From: Homarus americanus | Lineage: Eukaryota > Arthropoda > Malacostraca > Decapoda > Nephropidae | Assembly: GCF_018991925.1 (NCBI RefSeq) | Contig: NW_024727813.1 | Coordinates: 61,015-125,014, forward strand | Length of the DNA stretch: 64,000 nucleotides | Direction of reading: 5' to 3' | In this document: piece after piece, positions 1 through 13,113 of the stretch | How positions within the stretch are numbered: position 1 is the stretch's first letter | Layout of the letters: each line of letters begins with the position of its first letter | Position numbers and translations under genes: made by a program | Notes under the pieces: generated by a model | What the model was told of the DNA's origin: nothing | Databases searched by the model: none | The model's input: only the letters and a program-made list of their open reading frames with translations

Positions 1-2133
1 TCCATGTTATAGGTATATTGTCTGTGTTAGTACCATGTTATAGGTATATTGTCTGTGTTAGTACCATGTTATAGGTATATTGTCTGTTAGTACCATGTTA
101 TAGGTATATTGTCTGTGTTAGTACCATGTTATAGGTACATTGTCTGTGTTAGTACCATGTTATAGGTATATTGTCTGTGTTAGTACCATGTTATAGGTAT
201 ATTGTCTGTGTTGGTACCATGTTAGAGGTATATTGTCTGTGTTAGTTCCATGTTATAGGTATATTGTCTGTGTTAGTACCATGTTATAGGTATATTGTCT
301 GTGTTAGTACCATGTTATAGGTATATTGTCTGTTAGTACCATGTTATAGGTATATTGTCTGTGTTAGTACCATGTTATAGGTACATTGTCTGTGTTAGTA
401 CCATGTTATAGGTATATTGTCTGTGTTAGTACCATGTTATAGGTATATTGTCTGTGTTAGTACCATGTTATAGGTATATTGTCTGTGTTAGTACCATGTT
501 ATAGGTATATTGTCTGTGTTAGTACCATGTTATAGGTATATTGTCTGTGTTAGTACCATGTTATAGGTATATTGTCTGTGTTAGTACCATGTTATAGGTA
601 CATTGTCTGTGTTAGTACCATGTTATAGGTATATTGTCTGTGTTGGTACCATGTTATAGGTATATTGTCTGTGTTAGTACCATGTTATAGGTATATTGTC
701 TGTTAGTACCATGTTATAGGTATATTGTCTGTTAGTACCATGTTATAGGTATATTGTCTGTGTTAGTACCATGTTATAGGTATATTGTCTGTGTTAGTAC
801 CATGTTATAGGTATATTGTCTGTGTTAGTCCCATGTTATAGGTATATTGTCTGTGTTAGTACCATGTTATAGGTATATTGTCTGTGTTAGTACCATGTTA
901 TAGGTATATTGTCTGTGTTAGTTCCATGTTATAGGTACATTGTCTGTGTTAGTACCATGTTATAGGTATATTGTCTGTGTTAGTACCATGTTATAGGTAT
1001 ATTGTCTGTGTTAGTACCATGTTATAGGTATATTGTCTGTGTTAGTTCCATGTTATAGGTATATTGTCTGTGTTAGTACCATGTTATAGGTATATTGTCT
1101 GTGTTAGTACCATGTTATAGGTATATTGTCTGTGTTAGTACCATGTTATAGGTATATTGTCTGTGTTAGTACCATGTTATAGGTATATTGTCTGTGTTAG
1201 TACCATGTTATAGGTATATTGTCTGTGTTAGTTCCATGTTATAGGTATAGTGTCTGTGTTAGTACCATGTATAGGTACATTGTCTGTGTTAGTTCATGTT
1301 ATAGGTATATTGTCTGTGTTAGTACCATGTTATAGGTATATTGTCTGTGTTAGTACCATGTTATAGGTATATTGTCTGTGTTAGTACCATGTTATAGGTA
1401 TATTGTCTGTGTTAGTACCATGTTATAGGTATATTGTCTGTGTTAGTACCATGTTATAGGTATATTGTCTGTGTTAGTACCATGTTATAGGTATATTGTC
1501 TGTGTTAGTATTGTCTGTGTTAGTACCATGTTATAGGTATATTGTCTGTGTTAGTACCATGTTATAGGTATATTGTCTGTGTTAGTTCCATGTTATAGGT
1601 ATATTGTCTGTGTTAGTACCATGTTATAAGTACATTGTCTGTGTTAGTACCATGTTATAGGTATATTGTCTGTGTTAGTACCATGTTATAGGTATATTGT
1701 CTGTGTTAGTACCATGTTATAGGTATATTGTCTGTGTTAGTACCATGTTATAGGTATATTGTCTGTGTTAGTACCATGTTATAGGTATATTGTCTGTGTT
1801 AGTACCATGTTATAGGTATATTGTCTGTGTTAGTACCATGTTATAGGTATATTGTCTGTGTTAGTACCATGTTATAGGTATATTGTCTGTGTTAGTACCA
1901 TGTTATAGGTATATTGTCTGTGTTATTGTCTGTGTACCATGTTATAGGTATATTGTCTGTGTTAGTACCATGTTATAGGTATATTGTCTGTGTTAGTACC
2001 ATGTTATAGGTATATTGTCTGTGTTAGTACCATGTTATAGGTACATTGTCTGTGTTAGTACCATGTTATAGGTATATTGTCTGTGTTGGTACCATGTAAT
2101 AGGTATATTGTCTGTGCTGGTACCATGTTATAG
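1..2133. repeat. 31-bp minisatellite array
   Basis: About 68 head-to-tail copies of a 31-bp unit whose core reads ccatgttataggtatattg followed by tctgtgttagta. Variants are mostly single substitutions (tac for tat, ttcc for tacc) and a 29-bp form lacking one tg. The array runs off the left edge of the window and decays after about 2110. No protein-coding sense is apparent. Confidence 0.97.
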
Positions 2134-2498
2134 GAATAGAGTAGACAATATCAGGATTTATCCTTTATAGGAATATTTTCATAATATCTTTATATTGTAG
2201 GTATTGTATGTTACTAGTATATGTTGTCCAGGTTGTACCTCTCTAGTCCGGCAACCTCGGGACCTGACCGGTGCCGAACCTTGGAAATTCACCCTTTTCC
2301 TGGATAGATAGTGACTTGCTTACACTTGGAAGCACTAGCACCACTTTCTCTGCTTCATGGTCTCTTTGAAGACATATTGAAGGGTTAAATGTCGTACAGT
2401 AGCTTCTCAAATTTCACGTGTTTTTAATTCGACGTTTTTTATTGGAACACAAAAAACAAAATAATTTAAAATTTTGACGGCGGAAACTCGATTTTCGA

Positions 2499-4164
<1,666 letters not shown>

Positions 4165-4189
4165 GTGTAAACCTTAATTTCTCGCGGCC

Positions 4190-4302
4190 TTGTTGTTGTT
4201 GTTTTTTTTTACAGGGATTAGCCCACCCGGGCATAGGTCACTGACCCACATTGGGGCCTGAGGGGCAAAAATTTAATACTCCTGTAATAATAATAATAAT
4301 AA
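4190..4302 (-). repeat. 3' part of dispersed SINE-like repeat (minus)
   Basis: Read on the minus strand this is (ATT)n, then a cgcccc..ggccc block, then tgtgggtcagtgacctatgc, then a poly-A-like run. The same arrangement ends the copies at 19758-20206, 25667-26040 and 55514-56127. Only the 3' part is present here. Confidence 0.7.
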
Positions 4303-4421
4303 TTCAGATAAAAAAAAAGAAAAAAAAAGAGCTGCTTATCTACCTATTGGACAAACTAAAATCGTTCCGAACCACGGGAGTTTCCGGACCACAGAATGCC
4401 GGACTAGGGAGGTACAACCTG

Positions 4422-5229
4422 TACTATCTTTTGTATTGTCTGAATATATTATGTTATGCTTGTACTGCTAATTGTTTCTTTATGTTGACTAGTTAAGCCA
4501 TGTTAGTTGGGAGCCTATGGTTATAATGTAAGATGTCATAATATATAGGAGTTGGGTGGTATATACCTATAAAGTTGTCAATATTAATGTTTCAATATTA
4601 TATTGGACATATTTAAACATTGTTTATTACGACCCTGAAATTGAATGGGTGGATGTAGAGGCGGTGGTATAGAGAGACTTGTTCGCTTACATCCCACAAG
4701 ACTGGCACTGAGAGATATATGCTGCAGTAGGGGTTAGTTCTCGCCAGTGTGTCGAATTTATTTTTATTTTATAGGCAAACTATGTAAACAATGTTAATGG
4801 TGATGTGACTTTTTCCTTAAAATAAACAACATTATTAATGTTTGATACAGTTATGGGTGTTTGACTTTTCTTACAACCATTATATAAATAAATAAATAAA
4901 TACAAAATTACTACATTCAATTAATCATTCCATTTACTGAAATTAATGATTTTAACATCAAATAGAAACAATCTGTATTTTTAACAAACGAGAACAGATG
5001 ATGAGACAATAGATAAGTAATAAGTAACATTACAAAAAGGTCCCTTCTCTGACACATCATGCACTCAAAAGTCTCAGGCGGGAAGTTGTCACTTTGAGGC
5101 CTTGGTTCCGCCCCTGCTGATCTAATCTGATGTGACCTGACTTAACATTACCTGACCTAGCCTGACATACCTAATCTAATATAATCTAACCTGACTTTAG
5201 TTGATATGACATAACCTGACAGGGCCTTG
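4422..5229. other. Stretch without recognisable gene
   Basis: AT-rich DNA with no convincing ORF. From about 5120 to 5220 it contains a degenerate run of cctgac/cctaat words resembling the telomere-like repeats further right. Nothing else is supported. Confidence 0.6.
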
Positions 5230-5720
5230 TGGTGGCTCCTCTCCCCAACTGAGCTCCGGCCGCGCGCCTACCAGCCAATCAGCATACAGCCAGCTACGCC
5301 GAGAGACTAGGTCTATGCAGTGGACGTAGGGGTACGATCGCCGACCTAGTCTCGAGGTACGATCGCCGACCTAGTCTCGCTCTTCAACCTCCAGCTCAGG
5401 ATCAGAGCGTTTCACACCTTACGCTTAAGCCGCTGTGATTGGCCCTCTCGCTACGCTCACCCCAAATCCTGATCCTTGTAAATTGTATAAATACGGCCAT
5501 GGCTGGCCAGGGAGACCATTCTACTCTGACCTGCAGGACCAGCAAGATCTCTCTCCAGCACCTCACCACCCAGCTTCCTCAGAGAGCTCCTCGCCCTACA
5601 GGAACTCCTAGTAACTCCTTAGCACTACTCTGTACAACAATATATATACAGAAAATGCATTGTGAGTTTCTATTCTACCTCATTCCTGAGTGTGAGATAT
5701 CTACATGTACTTAGGTTGTG
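5230..5720 (+). promoter_or_regulatory. CCAAT/TATA-bearing block, LTR-like or promoter
   Basis: A locally GC-rich segment contains a CCAAT box (5275-5279), an inverted CCAAT (ATTGG, 5438-5442) and a TATAAATA (5486-5493), followed by a pyrimidine-rich initiator-like region. A 25-bp unit (ggtacgatcgccgacctagt...) is tandemly repeated at 5331 and 5356. The spacing suits a core promoter or the U3-R part of an LTR. There is no matching second LTR, no primer-binding site and no downstream host exon, so the identity is open. The short open frame at 5439-5714 is probably not coding. Confidence 0.35.
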
Positions 5721-6170
5721 TGGCCATACAAAGAGACAATTGACATCTAAAGATAATTGACTACTGGCCACAATACAGTACGCTACAGCCTAACCAATAA
5801 TGTGAGTAGGTGTAATTAGCAAAATGTATTAATAATTAAAAGTGGGTTAATATTGAATGAGGTAACTGTATGATATTCCCCATAAATGATATTAAAACTC
5901 ATATTACTAAAAGATAATTTATTATGACCCACTTGTGAGGTTTATGGCAGCTGTTTGGACACATACAGTAGTGTGACGTACAGTACTGTAGCTGTATTAT
6001 AAAAACATAATACACTTCTAACCTTGGCAATTGAGATTTACAACACAATTGTTATTTTGTGAAGATGTTTTGACTTGTACCTGTAGTTAACATCACTTTA
6101 CACACCACAGGTATATTAATTGATATGGTTCAACAATACAACACACAGGACATAAAGGAAGTTCGCTTAA
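5721..6170. other. Flank downstream of the minus-strand exon
   Basis: AT-rich with no ORF. It may include the 3' UTR of the minus-strand gene; a candidate AATAAA lies on the minus strand around 5922-5930. Weak evidence. Confidence 0.3.
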
Positions 6171-6291
6171 TTAAGTTGTTGTGACTTGTTCTTCATGGAG
6201 AGGAACGATCAGATCTGGCACGATATAAACGTCACTGGACATGTGGTGTTGTTGATGTGGTGGAGGGTGTATGACGTGATGCAGATGGTGG

Positions 6292-6368
<77 letters not shown>

Positions 6369-6665
6369 AGGAGTTATAAGACCATCATGGTGTTGTAGAT
6401 TGTGGTGGGCGTGGTGCTGGTTGTGGTAGACAGGGACCGGTATGGTGACAATGGACGGCTGGGACTGCAGTGCTTCCTGGGGGTGAGTGACGACTGGCTG
6501 CTGCTGCTGCTGCTGGTGCTGCTGCTGCTGCTGCTGCTGCTGCTGCACGTGATGGTTGGAGTGAGACGTGGCAGGAGGGAGCAGTGTGCCCTGTGGTTCA
6601 TACCCGCTGGTGGGTATCTCGTCGTCGTCGCCGCCTTTGTACGTCACGACTGTCTTCTCCCGCTG
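6171..6665 (-). CDS. Terminal exon of unknown polyQ/polyH protein
   Basis: On the minus strand a pyrimidine-rich TTTTTTCAG splice acceptor at 6674-6666 is followed by an open frame of about 164 residues ending in a stop at 6171. It starts QREKTVVTYKGGDDDEIPTS and contains two polyQ/His blocks, the longer about 28 Gln at 6295-6370. It ends in the low-charge segment SSDVYIVPDLIVPLHEEQ. The non-repetitive start and end, together with the acceptor, favour a real C-terminal exon over a CAG-repeat shadow. Gln/His-rich tails are common in arthropod transcriptional regulators, but I do not recognise the family. Upstream exons should lie at higher coordinates; none was identified. The in-frame ATG at 6677 is probably intronic. 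Confidence 0.55.
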
Positions 6666-6677
6666 CTGAAAAAACAT

Positions 6678-7263
6678 AAACAGTATGAGTAAATGACCAC
6701 TATGGGTTGTAGTCGGTGTCGGGTGTAACGGCTGTACTTTTTATGGAATGATTGCGATAACGACGTTACTTAAGAAAATTTGGAACGATATCGAGCTTAC
6801 AGTACTTTTGTGGACAATTCCAAGTGTTACTCGTTACTCTTAAACTTTTATATCTGAATAAATAAAAATATATCACCAGTGGAAAAAATGCTGATAGAGT
6901 TCAATACAGCAGCCATCGTTGTCACTCTCTCTCGAGCCCTGTGGCACTTGAGCAGTTCCATTAACCAAAGAAGTGCGGTGCAATTCTATAAGAGACGTTT
7001 TTCATGCTACTGAAAGACGAGCGTCAATATTAGCGACATTATTTCAAATGGCTCACCTGCATACTTCACGTTTGTATACGTGATTTTTATTACGTCATTG
7101 CCTAAACAATCAAACAGATGAGCAGATAGGACTAAAAGATGCCAGATTTAGCCAGATCTTTGGGTACAGTTCAAATCGCACGGGAGGATGGCGGTGAGGG
7201 TATACTATTGAGCTCTCTTTCAGCATATCACTGTTATATAATTTAATATAAAAATTTCCTGAA
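6678..7263. other. Probable intron or spacer without features
   Basis: No ORF, TIR or repeat was recognised. It would be intronic if the minus-strand exon to its left is real. Confidence 0.5.
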
Positions 7264-7576
7264 TACTTGTGAGCTTTCTCAACTAACCTTACCTAATCCG
7301 ACCTAAACTAACCAAACCTAACCTACCCTGACCTGACCTTAACTAAACTAACCTCACCTGACCTGATATTAACTAAACTAACCTAACCAAACCTGACCTG
7401 ACCTAAACTAACCTGACCTGACCTGACCTGACCTAAACTGAACTGAACTGAACTAACCTAACCTAACCTACAATAACCTAACCTAACCTAACCTAACCTA
7501 ACCTAACCTAACCTACCCTGACCTGACCTGACCTGACCTAAACAAACCTAGCCTAACCTAACGTGACCTTAACTAA
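7264..7576. repeat. Degenerate interstitial telomere-like (AACCT)n
   Basis: A run of cctaa, cctga and ccaaa words with a pure core of taacc repeats at about 7456-7512. AACCT is the C-rich strand of the arthropod TTAGG telomere repeat. Interspersed cctga variants indicate an old, decaying interstitial tract. Confidence 0.8.
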
Positions 7577-7579
7577 GCT

Positions 7580-7932
7580 CAGTGGTGGGCACGGTTCCGC
7601 TAATTAGACAAGCTACCTTTCTCGTTAGCAGATTAGCGTTTTCGCTAACTTTGGAAACCATTAGTGGACCAATTAGCTTCCGCTAACTTTAAGTCCGCTA
7701 ACAAAATATATACACGTTTGTTCCTGTCTGTTGTAAGGTGTGACGCCGTGACGCGTGTCTCCAACAGCCAGTCAGACACGCTTGGCTGACTGCGTGTTAG
7801 TACGTGCAAAGATATCTTGAGGGCCAAGAGAGCCACCCTGTCAGATGGCAACTTTGAGAGGCTGATGTTTATGAAGGGCAACCAGCATCACGTCGAGGCA
7901 ATGGAGAAGGCCCAGCCACTGCAGGCGGAGTG
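7580..7932 (+). mobile_element. hAT transposon remnant, C-terminal fragment
   Basis: The left end cagtggtgggcacggttccg is a typical hAT terminal sequence. About 240 bp further on, a + strand frame reads KRATLSDGNFERLMFMKGNQ and then a stop. This corresponds to the hAT dimerisation-domain end, whose usual form is R-x-x-L-S-D-x-N-F-E-x-L-M-F-x-K. Nearly all of the transposase is deleted between these two parts. No matching right terminus was found. Confidence 0.65.
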
Positions 7933-8290
7933 AAGGGAATTTTTCGATTATTAAAGTTTAATACTTCTTTTTTACAGTAAATAAAGACAGTCAGTGTATG
8001 TTGAAAGAATCATAGAATGCAATTGTAAACTAATGTATAATTTCATTTCTTATTTATTTGTTAATTAATTAGGATTTTTTTGTGTCAATATATTTGGTTA
8101 TGCTAAGTACTGCACAAGTTCATAACCAGGATGTCATCCAAGGTGTGCGCCAAACAAAATTTTCTAAAAACTTACTTTTCATTAAAGTTTAGAGTTTTCT
8201 GTTTATTTACATGACTAAGACCAACAATAAGTTATATAAAAATGCACTGGTATAATGTGTATGTGGTTGGTATTGCATATTTACATGAAT
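7933..8290. other. Stretch without recognisable features
   Basis: AT-rich; neither a supported ORF nor a repeat boundary was seen. Confidence 0.5.
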
Positions 8291-8476
8291 AATGAATAAG
8301 GCCGATAGGTTGTATGAGAAGGAAAAGAGAAGGCATTGGGGTGGAAGAGAAGTCACCCCATGGTGCCATTTCACCCATAAAATTTTAGTTCTCTTGGTGT
8401 ATTTCAAGATTATTTTCTTTAAATTAACACTGCACTGCATTATATATTGTCAAGATGTAAAATATATTTTAAAATG
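8291..8476 (-). mobile_element. Fragment of Tigger-like MITE (minus)
   Basis: The reverse complement matches the internal part of the elements at 12789-14466 and 49029-49873 (the segments around 14100-14270 and 49480-49640), including the block read as KKIILKYTKRTKILWVKW. The open frames are incidental. The fragment abuts the truncated end of the neighbouring LINE. Confidence 0.75.
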
Positions 8477-8855
8477 ACTTTATACCTTTTACCTCCCCTC
8501 CACCCTCACCAGCAACACAAGGCGTGGTTCAAAACTGTTTCAAGAAAATCCTCTGATTCTGAGTTACCTGCAAGGTCGATTCAATCTATTTGGTTAAAGT
8601 TAATGTCGCCTACTATACAGACTTTGCTATGTATGGAAGCCCTGCGCATTTCATCCCAAATAAGTCGCTCATTAACTCTATCAAGATTAGGAGGTCTATA
8701 TATGACTCAATTTTTATTTCCTTATTTATTTCACACTTCAGATTATCCTTTCCTAATCTGACTGTCGGTATAGAATAAATTTTAACCTATAATTTGATAT
8801 TCGACAGGTAACTCTCGTGAGTCTAAGTTTTTCCATGTTTCAGTGAATGTTATTA

Positions 8856-11101
8856 CAGTAGGTTCTAAAATTTTGTGAGTTTTTAATTCAACGTTTTTTA
8901 TTTGGGCAAAAAAAAAAAACTACACAATTTCAAAATTTGACGGCGGAAACTCGAATTTCGATGGGTTTGAGCGGCCCGCCAACGTTCAGACGACGTGCAC
9001 AATCGTGTAAACAGCGCCATATCTCTTATATGTAAGAGATTCATTATTGTTTATTACTGAATGTCTTTTTGATTGAATTAATGTTTATGTGTGCAAAATG
9101 AACAATACAATTCACTAATAATACGTAGAATATTAAAAACACGAGGAGACGAGACGGCATTGTTTTCATTAATGTTTACAAAACCAGTGACTGACTGGTT
9201 CTACATATAAAACTGAAGAAAATAAGACCCTGGTTGTAGCTGTAGTAAAATTAATGTAAAAAAATTAATATCATTGTTTTAAGTTATGTTATTTAATGTT
9301 AATAAATGGAACAATGGAAGTAGCTAACCATTAATGGTAAAGAAAAAAGTGAGATGGTGTATGTGAGTGCGCACATGTGAAAACATATCGTCATTCCTCT
9401 ACATAAGAATATGAAAGCAACACTTATTTACTGTTCATATATACCGTATATACTCGTCTATAACCCCCCCTCGTTTATAGCTGGACCCTGATTTTTTGAC
9501 CAAGAAATCGTTAATTTACGATATTCCTCGTTTATAGGTCGACCCACGTTTTTGAGGGTAATGGAACAACAAAACCTTCAGTAAAAACACTCTACGTCCT
9601 ATAAACTGAGGCTCGCCGTGCCTGCAACACGAGTGCCGAAGGCAAATTGTTTTCCATTTATTATTACGACACTTTACACTGAAACGCGGGTAGTTTCAAC
9701 AAAAATATTGTATATTTCCATTCAAGTATTTATTCAAGTCAATTAGGAGGGAATATTATTGTAATACAACAGTTGTTTAACTAAACCATTCGAAAAGCAA
9801 TTACGGTAAGATCTTTTGAACGAAAGAAAGCGAAAGTCATTGTTTTCGTCACGATTTTATCCCACTTTCCAGTTTAATACGTACGTAATTTCAGCAAAAA
9901 TATTACATTTCCGTGAATGTATTATATCAAGCACAGTATGAATAGAATATCATTGTAATATAACAGAATTTTAACCAAAAACTATTAAAAAAAAGAGTAA
10001 CTTCTCTTGAACATCGGAAGGTTAGATAAAATCTTTTGTTTTCGTCATGTATTTTATCCTATTTTACATTGAAATACATCACGTTTCAGCAAAACTACTA
10101 TTTATTTCCGAGAATATATTCATTCAGGCGCAGTTAAGGTAAAATATACATGTGATGTAACAGTTTTTTAACTGAAAACGATTCGAAAAACACGTGTACC
10201 GTGTAGCTGATACTCAACAGCTGGTGGTGCGTCATGTGTCGTTGTAAACAATAGGAGGTTGAAGTAGATTACCGGGTATTATATTAAGTGTGAAATATCA
10301 AAAAGGTTTTTATTACCGGTATTTTTTGTAGATCAATGAGAACTGTGATACCGTGTATGATATGATAAGTTAGCCTGTGCTAAGAACTTCAACATAGACT
10401 ACTGAAAGCATGTTGTAAGGTAATTTAGTCTATTGTAAGTTGGTGAGCTTCATTTACTGAAGGAACTGCACAACTTTTCATTACTAATTGGTACATATTT
10501 TACGTTTCCATTGTTTACTGGCAGTAAATGGTAAATATTTTTCATGTCTGAAGCTAAAAGTTGCTCCTCGCCCTTCCCATCATGCACGGGTTCAACCTAA
10601 CAAAACTATTACGCATGTATAGGACGACCCCCAATTTTTTGCCTAAAAATTTGGTCTTAAAAACTCGAACTATACACGAGTATATACGGTATTTTAATTC
10701 ATGTTTCTGAATTTAAAACAAAAATACTACCCACCAGTGGTGATAAAGTTGAAAACATAAGGACAGCCAATGTTGTTGTGTGTGTTTACTTGGATGACAA
10801 AGTTGCCAAGTCATCAGGTTCAACTCTAGCTGAAGCTGTAGAACATAAGAACTTTTCTGTGTTGGTTTTAGTTTTTATTTAACTTTATCTGTGTTATTTT
10901 CGTTGGTTTATTAGGATGTTGCTTTATTACAGGTAGTAATTCGCCCAAAAAGTAGGGTAAATAAGGCAAATTTTAGCCAAACATCGAAAGTACCAGACTC
11001 AAATTAATTTTCTCCATAGGAAGTTGTATTTAAAATTGGACGATTTGAATTTCGCGAGGTTTTTACAGTCTAAATAGGTGTCCAAATATGAGAGCCTACT
11101 G
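8856..11101. mobile_element. TA-flanked TIR element inside the LINE
   Basis: The short ends cagtaggttct (8856-8866) and agagcctactg (11091-11101) are inverted with one mismatch and are flanked by TA on both sides (8854-8855, 11102-11103). The insertion splits the LINE endonuclease. Removing the element plus one TA restores the in-frame read KIDIITFTETW, which confirms both boundaries. Segment 8870-9440 is homologous to 2405-2980. No transposase is seen, and a second element (9443-10690) sits inside. Confidence 0.75.
9443..10690. mobile_element. 1.25-kb non-autonomous TIR element, nested
   Basis: Terminal inverted repeats accgtatatactcgt (from 9443) and acgagtatatacggt (to 10690), with extended similarity just inside (ctataa... 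against ...ctatac). No coding capacity was seen. It lies inside 8856-11101. The element family at 2499-3462 continues uninterrupted at the corresponding point (catatatattgaag). Superfamily not assigned. Confidence 0.7.
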
Positions 11102-11348
11102 TATATCAATTTTTTCGGTACATACCAACGCCCTGATTTCATCCATTTTGTTTCTCATAATCTTACTGTTTGCGTAATAGACATTTAAGTCAGACGTGTT
11201 CTGAGTCCTCTCTGTCGCGTTTAGGTTTTAACTCCCTGCCTAATTTAGTTTTGTCATCAATCCTAACACTGTTTCCCCGTAACATTTCACTTTGTTACCC
11301 GCTCCCACAGCAGTCTCCTCCACCCCCGTGCTCATATGTTCCCCTAGC

Positions 11349-12143
11349 AGTTTAAAGACTTTGATATCTTTTGAACTGCCCTCTTGAGAGACCCAGCCAG
11401 GGTTGTCACCCCATCCCTAGCATAAAGGTCCCTTCTGCCATAAAAGTTGTCCCAGTTGTCAACGAATGGGACTGATATTGACTTGCAATATCTGTCAAGA
11501 CGGCCGTTGACAACTTGACACCAACTGCCCTTGACAACCATTCATTGCCAACTCTCCTCTAGGCAGGACACCACATATGATAGGGATCCCTCCCCTAGAC
11601 CTAACACGTTCTATAGCTGTCTTGAACTTATCAAGAAGCTCCTCACTCCTACACCGGCCAATATCATTGCCTCCTGCACTGAGGCAGATAATGGGTTTGT
11701 TCCCATTACCAGACAAGATATTGTCCATCCTGTCAACTATATCCCCGACCCCAGCGCCTGGTAAACAAACCCTCATCCTATTTTTATTTATACCACAAAA
11801 GCTCTGTCCAGGTACCATACCTGGGAATAAACAACAATTAAGGTTTTCGTACCTTCCCTCTCAGTCTTGTCCCTGACTACGCAAACGTCCAATTTGTCTA
11901 TCAAAGGACTGAAAGAGTTTTTACACTTGGGTGTTGCTGTATCCTTGGTGTGTTTTCTCACCACCAGTTTGGTCGTCCCAACCTTCCATTCGCCTCAGTT
12001 TTCTTCGGACACCGGCTTTCCTTGTCTGGTGTCTTCTTCCTTCATTCTCTCTATCACTTCCTTTAATCTCAAGTTTTCTTCCTTGACCTTCCCTAACTCG
12101 GCCCTCAGAGGAGCACAGCCCTGTTCACAACTAGCACTAGCCA
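11349..12143 (-). pseudogene. LINE ORF1: coiled coil plus SGNH hydrolase
   Basis: A start at 12143 gives MASASCEQGCAPLRAELGKV and then a Lys/Glu/Leu-rich coiled coil, ending in a stop near 12000. Further on, VPGQSFCGINKNRMRVCLPG (about 11815) leads into an SGNH-like segment with the block LSAGGNDIG (about 11700), then SRGGIPIICG. After a frame change comes SVPFVDNWDNFYGRRDLYAR ending near 11349. Esterase-type ORF1 proteins occur in CR1/L2 LINEs. The expected catalytic D-x-x-H near the end reads DGVTTLAG, with no His. A second copy lies at 55346-56682. Confidence 0.75.
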
Positions 12144-12788
12144 TTACTGACAATTAATCCCTGGGAGCTAAGTTGGCCGTGACACACATCTACTGAGTCG
12201 GCTGTGTGTAGTGTACGGTCTCGTTCAATATTCTTTGAAGAATCTTGAACGAGACTGTACACTATACTGTAATGCACCAGTAAATGTGAGGAATAAATAA
12301 ATAATAATAATAATGTAATAAATAAATAAAAGCAAAAACACTGCATTGCCATTTGGTAATTGTTTCACTACACAGTGGACTCGGGATAGAGTGAAGAGCT
12401 TAGGTCACACTGCTGCTCCCCCACTGTGTGCTAACTCCCATGCACCAAGAAATGTTTATTCCTTTTATGTTTTTGATCTCATGATAATTTTTTTTCTATT
12501 TTCTATTTGCACATTCTGTATGAAGGATCGTGTGTGCATATAACAGGGTAAAACAACAACATATATCTACCCCAAAAATAACCAGAAGATAACTCTGGCA
12601 TCTTTCTCTCACACTGGTTCTGTGAATATCTCCCAGGCCTTAAAGCCGCTAGAGTTTGTTCTCTACTGGTGAGAGTGAGGAACACACTGTGACAACTTTT
12701 GAAGAAAGAGTCAAGATATTGGACTTAAAAAGGACTGGATGATCTAACTCTGGAGCCGTGTGTCGGTTAAAAAGGTCTTATACATATA
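12144..12788. other. Stretch without recognisable gene
   Basis: Contains a short ATA-rich run (about 12292-12335). No coding region or TIR is supported. Confidence 0.5.
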
Positions 12789-13113
12789 CAGTGTTCCTTC
12801 GGTTAACGAGCGCCTCGGTTAACGAGATTTCGGTTAACGATTTACCTTCCATAAGATTCTTAACTTCGGTTAATGAGCAATCCCTCGAATAACGAGTTTT
12901 TACGAGCTGACTTCAACATGTTTTCGCTTGCATTTGGCGGTCCACCAGCTGTAGTATTAGTCCGCCAATACAGTAATCGGTTTTAGGGCTTAAATTCCTT
13001 ACTATTTTAGTAAATATCAAGAAGTTTATACTATTCAATAATTTTAAAAGTTTAATATTAACTTTTTTAGTCATTTTAACAATTATTGAACATAATTGAA
13101 GGTAAAGAAACTA

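Larger units (their letters stand above)
8477..12143 (-). mobile_element. CR1-like LINE, broken, minus strand
   Basis: Read leftwards from 12143: an ORF1-like coiled coil plus SGNH-hydrolase region (12143-11349), a linker, then an APE-type endonuclease in two pieces. The first endonuclease piece (about 11175-11103) reads YYANSKIMRNKMDEIRALV. The second (8855 to about 8477) contains TFTETWKNLDSRELPVEYQ and GDINFNQID. The pieces are separated by the DNA element 8856-11101. Stops and frameshifts are present and the reverse transcriptase is absent, so this is a dead 3'-truncated copy. Layout and motifs match the CR1/L2 group, whose ORF1 often carries an esterase. Confidence 0.75.

Noticed and set aside
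1..2133. CRISPR array
   Set aside because: The 31-bp units are directly adjacent with no unique spacers, and the genome is eukaryotic.
6186..6692. Plus-strand Leu-rich frames opposite the polyQ exon
   Set aside because: CTG/TTG shadows of the minus-strand CAG/CAA repeats.
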